The notes under the pieces: generated by a model
Database searches by the model: none
What the model was told of the DNA's origin: nothing
The model's input: only the letters and a program-made list of their open reading frames with translations
Shown here: in pieces, positions 41,055 through 51,600 of the stretch
Layout: each line of letters begins with the position of its first letter
How positions within the stretch are numbered: position 1 is the stretch's first letter
Translations under genes and position numbers: made by a program
DNA from: Bedellia somnulentella
Taxonomy: Eukaryota; Arthropoda; Insecta; Lepidoptera; Bedelliidae
DNA length: 64,000 bases
Reading direction: 5' to 3'
Assembly: GCA_963576735.1 (NCBI GenBank)
Contig: OY755170.1
Location: forward strand, 21,064,875-21,128,874

Positions 41055-41330
41055 AGGAGATAATAGGCATACTTATATCTTCTAACCCTTATTAAAATTT
41101 ATTTCTTTCTCCCTCGCACGATCGAATATTCGTATTTTTGACATTTCTTATGTACCTATGAGAATACACGGTGATATTCGACGAATCCAACGATACCTAG
41201 AAAGCGTCAATAATTTTATTATTCTATACATATCAAAATGTCAAAATCCGAATATTCGATCGTGCGAGGGAGGAAGAAATAAATGTCGATATGGGTGGAA
41301 GAGATAAGAATGCTAATTATCGTTCTCGAT
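41055..41330. mobile_element. Long-TIR MITE
   Basis: Inverted arms about 80-90 bp long. The inner 37 bp (CTCCCTCGCACGATCGAATA...) is near-perfect and the outer part (CTTATATCTTCT against AAGAGATAAG) is diverged. The loop around 41150-41225 is unique. Confidence 0.75.
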
Positions 41331-41390
41331 GTTCCGAGTTGACCCTCTCTCTGTTCAAGTATACTAAATCCAAGTTTGTTTGGCGTTTTG

Positions 41391-41412
41391 AAGAAGAAGA
41401 AGAAGAAGAAAA
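41391..41412. repeat. (GAA)n microsatellite
   Basis: A run of GAAGAAGAAGAA units. Confidence 0.9.
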
Positions 41413-41729
41413 ATAATTTATTTGGCAAAAACAAAATTAAAATTACAATAAAAAATCATACAAATATCATATTGCCGAATTGGTTCTGGCTCAGCATATG
41501 TGCCTCAGCCGCGTGTCTCGCAGGACACGTCAGCTGCTGCACGCTGGTTTTCAGCCAGCACCAGTCAGTCTGACAACATTAAAAACATGATGCTCTATGT
41601 AGCGTATATATTTATACAAATAAAAAACCAAACATTTACCGTTAACATTCATACAGTCCAAATACATAAGGACACAAAAATAATTAGGTAAGAATGGAAA
41701 TTGGTTCAAACATCAAACATAAAAGCACA

Positions 41730-42230
41730 ATTGTTAAGTTTTATAAATAAATAACTCAGCAATATCTCCGCCTTGCACAAACGGCACCCTTCCATCAACC
41801 AAATAAAATAAAACCAAATTCTGTTCCATTTCAAAAATAGCAAAAGATACTCGTGAAAATATTAAATATATTATAGTAATGAAGTAAAAATTATAACAAA
41901 ATGTGACGATTATATTTTGTGTATATATATAAAAAATAAAATAAAATGGCAATTTAAATTTATAATAGATAGGTGCTATATTATATGATATGAGGTACTA
42001 TAGTAAAGATTGAAGTGATAATAATAATCGTTTAAGTTTAAATTTAAAAGTGTTAACAGAGTTGAGATCGCGTAATGGTGGTGGTAAATCGTTCCAACAC
42101 TTTGAAGCTGCAAATCGAAAGCTTCCCCGAAACGCAGTAGTGCGATGCTTTGGTATCACGAGCAGATATGAGTGACCTCTCGTCTGATATTGGGATTTTG
42201 CCAGTAGGAATATTATTTCGATAGTGTTAA
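41730..42230 (-). pseudogene. 3' end of a LINE reverse transcriptase gene
   Basis: On the minus strand YQTRGHSYLLVIPKHRTTAF, SFRFAASKCWNDLPPPLRDL and NTFKFKLKRLL can be read, the characteristic last segment of CR1/Jockey-type ORF2. An AT-rich 3' tail reaching ATAAATAAATAAC (41744) follows. Confidence 0.75.
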
Positions 42231-42339
42231 TCTTTGATTAGAATAAAGGTGTTAATACAATGGTTGATACTTTTGGCAATACACTTGCATACTATTTAAA
42301 ATGGGCTTGCATAGAAATATCCCAACAAACCATGATCGA

Positions 42340-42830
42340 CGTCGAGAGTTTCTAATGGCTCTACTTGAATAGATGTAAATGCAGCATAATACAGCCCCCA
42401 GTACACAATGGCCATAATGGCGCACTGCACGCCATCGCCATTGTACAGGGGGTAATGGTAAATGATGGCGGAAAATTGACAATCGTGGTGCGCAATCGGG
42501 AAGTTGTCGGTTTTTCGGGCACACTTCAAAGGAATCGTGGCGTGGGGTGGCCTGCGGTGTTTACACAGTGGGCCATTGTTTAGTTTGTCACCGGCCGCTA
42601 GATACTTATACTTTTTTGGAATATTTTATTGCAAAATGTATTTATAATGACTATATTGCGTAAAAAAAAATAGCGACATAAATAAAATAAATTACATAAA
42701 TGATATAATAAATAAATAGCTGCAGCCGTAATTACTTCGACGTCCATCGCAAGTGGGTTGCCATGCCAGTTAGCAATGAGCAATGGGCCATTGTGTGTGT
42801 GAACACCAAGTCATAAAAATGTCAAATACT
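42340..42830. other. GC-richer tract with repeated CAATGGCC motifs
   Basis: GTGTTTACACAGTGGGCCAT (42559-42578) is roughly inverse to CAATGGGCCATTGTGTGTGT (42780-42800), suggesting a MITE. CACAATGGCCATAATGG is also present. Opposed open frames on both strands have no recognised homologue. Confidence 0.35.
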
Positions 42831-43255
42831 TGATTTTTCAAAATTAAGTTAAATTCTATCATTTTACGAACGTCAAAATTTTAAATTTATTATTAATCCA
42901 AGTGATTGTGCAAAGCGTGGCCCATCACAGGCCTTGTGTCGTGGACAGAGAATTACAATAGACATCTGCATATATTTTGTTTCACTCGCACTAGACGGAG
43001 AAAATAAATATAAAAATACTAAGAGCAAGTGAGACATGACCATATAACTTGCTGTCCCTTACTGCTGGCCAAGCCGGCAAAGTACTTTGCTAAACAAACC
43101 GTTTGACATTTTCAAAATAAACAAACCGTTTTTGAATTGAAAAGCAGAAAAAATAAGAATTTCGTTGATTTTTTAGTTAATTATTTATGTGAGATCGGTT
43201 CTGGCAATAAGTAGAAATATAATTTAACATTAGAAATAATTAAACATTCAATAAA

Positions 43256-43326
43256 ATGGTCAGGTGCAGTGTTATATCGTGTAAAAGTAATAGCGAAACT
43301 CAGCAACCAGATTTGTCTTTCCACTC
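43256..43326 (+). CDS. THAP gene exon 1
   Basis: ATAAAATGG start context, 23 codons plus two bases, GTAAGT donor. Contains C4 and C9. Confidence 0.8.
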
Positions 43327-44423
43327 GTAAGTACCATTTAGTTTTAGAATAATAACAGTGTAAGATTATTATATTTTCTATTTATGACTCATACATATCT
43401 AATTTATGTAGAAAAATAAACTGCAAATGCATGAAAATTATATTTAAAATTTGATAACCTAAAATCTCTATCATTGTAATGTTGCCAGCACAAGTATTTT
43501 ATTTACCCTAAAACCCTGGATTAAATAAAAAAATATGTATTTCAATATACTAATATAAGTTATATAAAGGATGTTTATTATTTCGTTCTGAAAAAGGATT
43601 CCATGGCATGTACTATTTTTCTTATTAATGTGGGTATATGAAGAGAAGATTTTTTTACAGTTTTCCAAATGAAGATAATGTTATCTTAAGAGAATGGATT
43701 CTATCAAATGGAAAAATTAACTGGACTCCTACAAAATACTCCAAAATTTGTCTTCATTTTGAAAAAAAGTATTTATTTAAGAAAAAGAAATTAACTTTAT
43801 TATTACCTGGTGCTGTTCCAACCTTAGTAAGTTAAAATAATATCATCTCATACTTGATCATATTATTAAGTAATTTAATGTTTTTTGACATGAATTCCTC
43901 ATCGAAGGTCGCGGGTTCGATCCCCACCAGTGTCGAAATTTTTCTTTCCTTTAATAACATCTTTTATTTATGAGGAATAATCCCCACATGAGGAATTCAT
44001 GTCAAAAAACATTAAATTATGTGATAGTTAGGCGTTTCCAACATTTGCATTCTATCTGAAAAGGTAGACAAGTGGCCGTCCGAATTAGTTAAAAATTCGG
44101 AGGTAGGAAACGCAAACACTACTTGAACGTGTAAAAAAGAAACAAAGGATAGAGAAATTTCGCGCTGGATGCCAACTGACACTGTAGCTCAGTTGGCAGA
44201 GCGACGGGGGCGTATACCCGAAGGTCGCGGGTTCGATCCCCGCCAGTGTCGAAATTTTTCTTTCCTTTAATAACATCTTTTATTTATGAGGCATATTATT
44301 AAGTGTTTAATCCACGTCCCCAAGTCCTATACAATAATTATATTTTGATTTCAGATTAATGAATCTAATGATAACATTGATACAATGGAAAGTTTTCAGC
44401 CTACTGCGTCATCATCATCTTAG
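43256..44423 (+). CDS. Small THAP-domain protein gene, three exons, 101 aa
   Basis: THAP domains are zinc-dependent DNA-binding modules shared by P-element transposases and host regulators. Exons 43256-43326, 43661-43826 and 44355-44423 join in phase (GTAAGT donors; TTTACAG and TTTCAG acceptors) to give MVRCSVISC... with C4 and C9 (C-X4-C), W36, W45, C54, H56 and the AVPTL signature at 75-79, then a 22-residue Ser-rich tail. Domains of this family normally have C-X2-H at the third and fourth ligands; here it is C-L-H, one residue short. Nothing like a transposase follows. AATAAA occurs at 44546. It could be a minimal host regulator, a truncated isoform or a relic of a transposon gene. Confidence 0.8.
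43661..43826 (+). CDS. THAP gene exon 2
   Basis: TTTTTTACAG acceptor, donor GTAAGT. Encodes FPNEDNVILREWILSNGKIN and the basic FKKKKLTLLLPGAVPTL end. Confidence 0.85.
43871..44019. repeat. Perfect 32-bp inverted repeat around an S3 fragment
   Basis: 43871-43902 (TAATTTAATGTTTTTTGACA...) is the exact inverse of 43988-44019. The 85-bp loop is an S3 piece (GAAGGTCGCGGGTTCGATCC...GTGTCGAAATTTTTC). It lies in THAP intron 2. Confidence 0.9.
44172..44285 (+). mobile_element. S3 retroposon, best-preserved head
   Basis: GACACTG pairs perfectly with CAGTGTC over 7 bp. TAGCTCAGTTGGCAGAGC (A box), GCTC/GAGC (D stem) and GGTTCGATCCC (B box) are tRNA-like. The anticodon arm is abnormal (CGGG/CCCG with an eight-base loop GGCGTATA lacking U33), so it is a tRNA-derived SINE, not a tRNA gene. 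Confidence 0.8.
44355..44423 (+). CDS. THAP gene exon 3 and stop
   Basis: TTTCAG acceptor, 22 codons (INESNDNIDTMESFQPTASS...) and TAG. Confidence 0.75.
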   Translation: MNESNDNIDTMESFQPTASSSS

Positions 44424-45586
44424 GCTAAGCATAAATATTGGATTTTCTCGCCTGCTCTTTTACTTTCAGTTTTAGTTTCTGAGCAGGTGGTAGGTTATGC
44501 AGGGCTTGTGCATGACGTTCATTTAGTACTTTTTTGTTTATGATAAATAAAAACATTTTTTTTAGATCTTGTTAGCCCCGTGATACGTACAACTTAATGA
44601 CTAGTGTAATAGGAGAATGCATTGGAGGAGTTTGTCGCCTGTACTTCTTCTTTAGTTAAGTGATGCGGTAGGCATTATGACGTTCATTAAGTGCTAGAAT
44701 TCATCATTATAGCTATGTAATATTTACACCCACACACACTTGTAATAATGTACTAATGTAATAATGTTAAAGAATTAAACCTTTTCAGTAATACATTCGA
44801 TTGTTTTATTTATTTCGCAAATACATATAGTACTATGTACTTAATTAAACGATCTGCATTCCCTTCGGACCTTATTTTGATGGATAGTAAATATTTTTTG
44901 CTCTAATTTGATATAGTTTTCGGATGTGTGTGATCTATGCGCGGGACTCATCAGCCCCCGATGACGACGAGCATGCAGATCGTTTGGATACACGGTTCAT
45001 AGGTTTACTTCTATATGTTTTGGACTTACTTTGACTAATAACCAATAAAAAAACTACTATAGAGATAACAATTATCAAATAATTGATTAGAAAATTTCGA
45101 AGATAAAGTTCAAAAAAAAATTACCCACAATACGGGGAAAACTATTTTGAGTAACAACACTATTTTGTATTACCCATCTCACTTGCCGACACGCTTCCCC
45201 TCCCCTGGGTCTATTGTAATTCTCTGTCTACGCCTTGTGTACTAGGGACTTACAACCGGCATGAACTCATCAATATATTACTTCAATAACATGTCATGTC
45301 AGTTATCTAAACAATATTACCAATCAATAACAAGAATTTGTTCAACAAAATTTAACCAAACAACAAGATTAATTAAATAGATTTTAATATTTATTTAGCA
45401 CGTATATTACGTTTTTTTTTAAATATTACATGTCTGGTGCATTACATATCATTACGTAGAGTGATATAACGCAATGTGATATGATATGAATCAAAAATCT
45501 TGTTTACATTTTAAGTTACACTGCTTTGAATATCACTGGCTTTGATTTTATTAGTTTGAGACATACAACGTGTACATAAATTCGTT
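44424..45586. other. THAP 3' region and spacer to TMEM9
   Basis: Putative 3' UTR with AATAAA at 44546. An inverted 13-mer AAACGATCTGCAT / ATGCAGATCGTTT lies near 44848 and 44973. GTCTATTGTAATTCTCTGTC at 45209-45228 is inverse to 42944-42963. The TMEM9 promoter must lie just before 45587. Confidence 0.5.
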
Positions 45587-45637
45587 ATGTTGGTGTTGAT
45601 ATCTAGCCTATTAAGCTTGCTGATTGTAAATGCAAAT
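45587..45637 (+). CDS. TMEM9 (homologue): TMEM9 exon 1: signal peptide
   Basis: 17 codons, ATG in the TTCGTTATGT context, donor GTAAGT, phase 0. Confidence 0.8.
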
Positions 45638-48600
45638 GTAAGTTTATGTAAAGCTCATATTTTAATTTACTCAATATCTATTCATAAGTTATAGAACTTA
45701 TAGATTATCAAAGTTCAATTTAATATAGCTCCTGTGGTAATCATTGCCATTTCAGAGTCAAATGTATGAAGATAAAAGATGCAGGTGTATTTGCCCCAGT
45801 GTTGCAGCTATTCTGAATTCTACTAGCAGTACTGATCGCAAGTTATTTATTGCTAATGTGCCACCTAGTCAATGGTATGTATTAAACACCTATTTTTATT
45901 TTATGTGCATAATAAACTAAACCCATATATCATCTAAAGGCAAAGGCACTGGGCAGGGCAGATTGCATGCAGAACTAATAACCATTGGAGCTTGTAGGTT
46001 CTTCCCTGGTCACCACTTACTGGACATTGCACTGTGGCTAGGCCTTCCATAAGATGAATTAATAACATGGGGTTGGCACAGTACCTCCTTGGTGGCTGCC
46101 ATGCAAGAAGATTTTAATCTTCCTTGTAGGAGCCTCTCAAGGAGATTGAGATGATAAAATAATTACAGATATTGTTGCGACTGATTTTTAATAGTATTAT
46201 TGAACTATTACAATGTGTCTTAGTGTCTTGTTACTCCTTTTGTGAATTAGAAAAAAGAGGATTGTTCCAGCCAGCATGTGATTTTTTTTATTGTGATATT
46301 GAGATTCTGACAGATGGCCAGCTGCCACAGTGGTCAGCTTTATATTAAGACTAAAGCTGCGTTGACAATGGTTAGAACAGCTCGAACATTTAGTTACAAT
46401 TATTTATAGGGGCAGCACAGGTCCTATTGTGGAGATATGTTCCTACAAATTAAAAATAATAAAATTGAATTTTATCATTCTATTTGTTAGATATTTATTG
46501 GAAATGTTACTGGAATGTACCATACAAAAATAAATGACCTATTTGAAGATGGTATCACCCTTTTTATTAGTACAGTGTATTTGAACAATTAGAGTCAATA
46601 CTATTCAGGGAAAAAATAAAAGTTTTTTTGAATGTAAACATAGGTTTACTGACACAATTGATTTGGCCCAAAGTGACTGGGATCTAATTATTGAGAGTGT
46701 CAGTTGTGTGCTCTCATGTGACTGACATAGCTGATCTCACAACAAATGTTCTATGAGATATAGTAACCTTCTGATAAAGTTATAATTAATAATTTTGCTG
46801 TGTATTGTTAGCTTAGATTGCCATGTAGTGTCGGCTTAGAATATCACTACCCCATTTCTACCTGTGGGTGATTGTAAGAGGCGACTAAGGGTATAGGGGC
46901 TTTTTAAGTGATTTTTGGGTGATGTGGTTGGAGACCCGTCACCAAAAACATTTATTATTACCATCTTTTCCCCATCAACTTCTAAAAGTGGCTGAGGAAT
47001 TTCTCATTCCAAAGCTCTGGCTACTACGTTAAGGGATTTAAAGCCGTGAGTATATGTATGTATGTTATAGTTAATAGCTACAGCTCATCTCTCTTTGCAT
47101 CAAGCTCATTGTACTCACTAGATGCTTCCAACGGCAACTAACTTATACTCAAGTCTGTCTGTAAGTTTTCATCTACGCGCGGCAAGGCCGAGCCACGGTG
47201 AAGCTGAGCACGCACGACACTCAGTTTTACTTGGACTTGAACATAGACCGCCCAACTAACACACAACGAATGAGCGAGGCAAAACACTAACGTCTTGATT
47301 GTGCGCGGCAAACGTACTGAGGCGCTTTTGATCTTTGATAAAAACCGAAACTCTTGGCTCGGGCCGCGGTACGCTCGGGCGAGGCAGCGCGGGCGTTTGC
47401 CGCGGGCGCGGCACATCTTGACTGCCTAATGCCTTCGATCATGTAAAATAAAAATAAAATAAAACACTTCACGGACAATCGCTTGCTAGATTTTGCAATA
47501 AATAATAGGATTTAAGCGATTGCGGTAAGGTCTATAATTGTTAATCTATCTATACTTATAATAAATCTGTAGAGAGGTCAATTCTGTACATGAAATATAT
47601 TTTCAAAATAACTATCAGGTGGTGATTAGGGATCGATACTGATGCCAAAAATGCAATCAGTAAAATTTTTGTCTGTCTGTCTGTCTGTCTGTCGGTTTGT
47701 ATGTTCCTTATGGAAACAAAAACTACTCGACGGATTTTAACGAAACTTGGTACAATTATTCTTCATACTCCTGCGCAGGTTTTTGTATACTTTCCAGCAG
47801 AGTAGTAAAGGGGAATTTTGGGAATTTTTGAGAAAACGGGAGAAGTTACTCCATTTTTTAAGCTTCCGTCGCGTGTGCAGCCTTAATGGTTAAACTTACA
47901 TAGAAATCATGTATGACGGAAATATTCTTCATAAAATTATCTAAAAAAACAGTTTATGTCTATCTTTTACGATTGACTCACAATAACACGTGTAATTCCT
48001 GATAGCTTAGCAGTTCGGAACATTCTGATTATATTTGTTTACTCTTACGTTTATAAACCTCTCACTCATCCCTAATTTAAAAAAGGTAACATTATTACCT
48101 ATTCAATAAAAAAAGAATCATAGAAATCGGTACACAAACACCGAAATTATACATAAAATAACCCATCGCGCCCGTGATCAAAACCAAATCTTTACTAATT
48201 TACATATAACATACTAGATGGCGCCAGTAGTTGCATCCTACAACACGTAATTATTTGTTTTTTAGATTGTTATAAATACTTCATAGCGTTTTATTCCAAA
48301 ATTTTGCCAATTAACGGAAATACTGAACCGTTCATTAAAGCACATTCAAAATCACCAAACTACACTGTTTAGGGAGTGCTATAAATTTAATAAATTGAAA
48401 ACATTGCGCTGAATTTCACAATGCTTGAGCAGTGACTGAAGAAAGAAACCTCAGATATTTAAAAAAACAACGCTACCCGTGCGAAGCTGGGACGATCCAC
48501 TAGTTGTATAATAAATATTTAATTGTCAAACAGTCTCGGTGTTCTCGCGGTCTAATTTTGTGCGTTGAATTTGTATGGAGTGATGCATTTTTGGTATATA

Positions 48601-51600
48601 TATGATCGAAGGCATAAAGTGCTAACAGACGATCGAACATGTACGGCGCGAACCAGTGTTCGTGGTACGTGCCGTACCAAAAACGAACGTGTGTAGCGTG
48701 GTTCGCCGCACATAATTATTATTAATATTGGTGCGCGCTGGTTCGAAGCGCTTGCGGTGCACTGTGCGATGGTGCGCGCCGTACATGTTCGATCGTCTGT
48801 AGGCTAGAGCGCACCGCACAGTTCGTAGTGCGCGCCGTACATGTTCGATCGTCTATAAAAGTGCTAATAGACGATCGAACATGTACGGCGCGAACCAGTG
48901 TTCGTGGTACGTGCCGTACCAAAAACGAACGTGTGTGGCGTGGTTCGCCGCACATAATTATTATTAATATTGGTGCGCGCTGGTTCGAAGCGCTTGCGGT
49001 GCACTGTGCGATGGTGCGCGCCGTACATGTTCGATCGTCTGTAGGCTAGAGCGCACCGCACAGTTCGTGGTGCGCGCCGTACATGTTCGATCGTCTATTA
49101 GCACTTTTAGCACTTATATGCTTACAAGAACATCAGCTAACTTATTTTACCAATTATTATTTAATTTAGGCCTGCCCCCTACGTTTTGCATGGACGTGAG
49201 TACACTGTCCATGCAAAACGTGGGTACTCTGAACACCAGGTGACAAAGTCACGTGATATTCAGAAGTATTAGTACCTCTGCCAACCCCTTCAGGGATATT
49301 CGGCGTGAACGTTTATGTTATATGTTATGTTATTTTACCAAAAATACTTATATAAACCTATAGCCATCATGTGTTCGATTCGAAAAGGTGTTATGATTCA
49401 ATAATAAAAAGATTTTAATCTTGTTGTATCGGTTTAGAATATTAGTAACGTATTTCTTCTCCTTGGAAGTTGTTAAGGGTATATTTAATGAGCGATGTCG
49501 TTAGAAGCCCGTCCTCAAATGTGAACGTATTTATTGGTTGGGCTAGAATTGCACTTTGTAAAAAGTATTTGTGTTACAATAAACTGATACCCTACTTTAA
49601 GCTCAGTATATAATCTCTGTCGTCTCGAAGTCTTTTGAAAGACAAAGGAATCCTTTACGTCAGATTTCTTTGAACTGAAGTCTTTTGTAGTTTTACTCAA
49701 ACAGTGAGTTTTTAATAAAGTTCTGTTCTTATCTCAACGCAAGGTTTTCTCTATAAAATATATTTCAATGGTAAGAGGTTTATTTACTCAAAAGACTTGT
49801 TCTTTTCTGTGCGCTCTGGTTCTTATTTATTTACAGTATTATCTAGTCTTGTGTATTATTCTACAACATTTTAAGATATCAAATATTCGGACCTGTAGCA
49901 GTGACTGCAGTTAAGCTGTGGCTATCATAATTAGTATGATTGATGATATATGAATTATGTTTCTACTGAAGGATGCTGTTTGATAATGTAATTAATAACT
50001 TAGCTTAAATACCGATGGTAAATGAATATTTGAATTCAGTTCAGAATTTTCGGAAATATTACAAAAATCGCTCTTCTTTATATAATACTGGAGCACATGT
50101 AGTCGCATAATTTTATCCGCCCTAATTTACTTTGTCATAACAAATATAGCATACCCATTAATGTCATTTTGATAAACTAACATATAAGGTTTTCGCATAA
50201 CATGTGTTTATCATACTAGTTTGTGGTACTTTTTGCAATTGATTCTTAGCAATATAAAATTTTACTGAAATTTATTTACTTTTATAATGGCAAAGGTGCG
50301 GGCCTCGGGCCGCCCATAACTCGCAAACATTATTATTTGGTTATCTTTTTTCATTATTTATATATATATAATACAGTTAATGGGTTACCTATGCCGTGTA
50401 GTGCCGGCTTAGAATGTCACTACCCCTTTCTACCCACGGTTATCGTAAGAGAAGACTGAGGGGCGTTTTTAAGTGGTTTTTGGGCGATGCGGTTGGAGAC
50501 CCAGCACCAACGATACTTTATTTGTACAGATACTAAAATTACAGACGATACTTTATTTGTACAGATACCTGTAGGGCAAGCACGAACACTATTTTATCGA
50601 CACGATAACGGTTAGAATGAGATGGCAGTATACGATACTAAGTAAGTGCGTAGAGATGGCTGCTTTATCCCACGCGATAACTAGTTTAAACACGGCTCGT
50701 GCTTGCCCTGGTGGCATTTGGTTATGCTTATAAAACAAATGTAAAAACAGTAATGATTTTAGTTGTCATATTTCATAGCGTCCGTCCGTAGATTTTGACA
50801 TGATGCAGTCCTAAAAACATTATTCTTTATAGTGGATCGGCCCAGCTTCGCAAGGGTAGCGTTTTTTTTGGTAACATTTCGAAAATTCGAATATCTCAAA
50901 TCCGAAATTCACTATTCAGAAAACTGTTCACATAATTTACGTATCACAGATGCTTTATTTTCCACAACTTCATTGGTACATAAATACATTTTCTAGAAGT
51001 ATCACTTCCCAGAAAAACTAAAACCAGATTATTAAAATGATTTTTTTACTTTTACCAACTATATCTTTTACTATAATCTCGTTATTCCAAAGGTTTAAAA
51101 GACCGAAGTAACTTTATCTATAGTCTTAAATATCGTAAATCTCTTTAACCAGATATTTTTTATGTTAGAAAAATTGTATAAATAGAACGCGGATGCCTGT
51201 TTGTATGTATACTTGCTTGCTTGTTTGCATGCTTGGTTGCATGTAGGGGGGGTGCAGGGGGGCAGAGCCCCCCTGCTTGGGGGGGTCGGGGGGCGAAAGC
51301 CCCCTGCAGACAAAGAAAAGTTAGGTTACATTCAGTTAGGTTAGGTTAGGTTAGATTATGTATAAAACGAGCGAGCGTAGCGCAGCGGAGCGAGCACCTA
51401 AATGTCTGATGCATGGTATAATAACGGGGAATATATAAACGGGGTATACTACTTACTTAAAATATGCCTGCAAAATTATTCATAGCAGTAGGTATCATTC
51501 GATACATCTGTATTTCAAATATATGGAAAATGATTTTTTGGAATAGTGATTATTCGGAAAAGCAATATTGCGGAATTAAGGTATATCTGGTTTTCGATTC

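Noticed and set aside
42252..42583. Overlapping 72-90 residue ORFs on both strands
   Set aside because: No homology, and the tract has MITE-like inverted motifs.
44185..44252. Candidate tRNA gene
   Set aside because: The acceptor and T arms fold, but the anticodon arm is abnormal and the sequence recurs as a SINE.
48622..49061. Repeated Arg-rich ORFs on both strands
   Set aside because: They are by-products of the CpG-rich 242-bp tandem pair.
51300..51360. Interstitial telomere
   Set aside because: Only three to four TTAGG units occur, and they are part of a transposed module, not a telomere relic in themselves.
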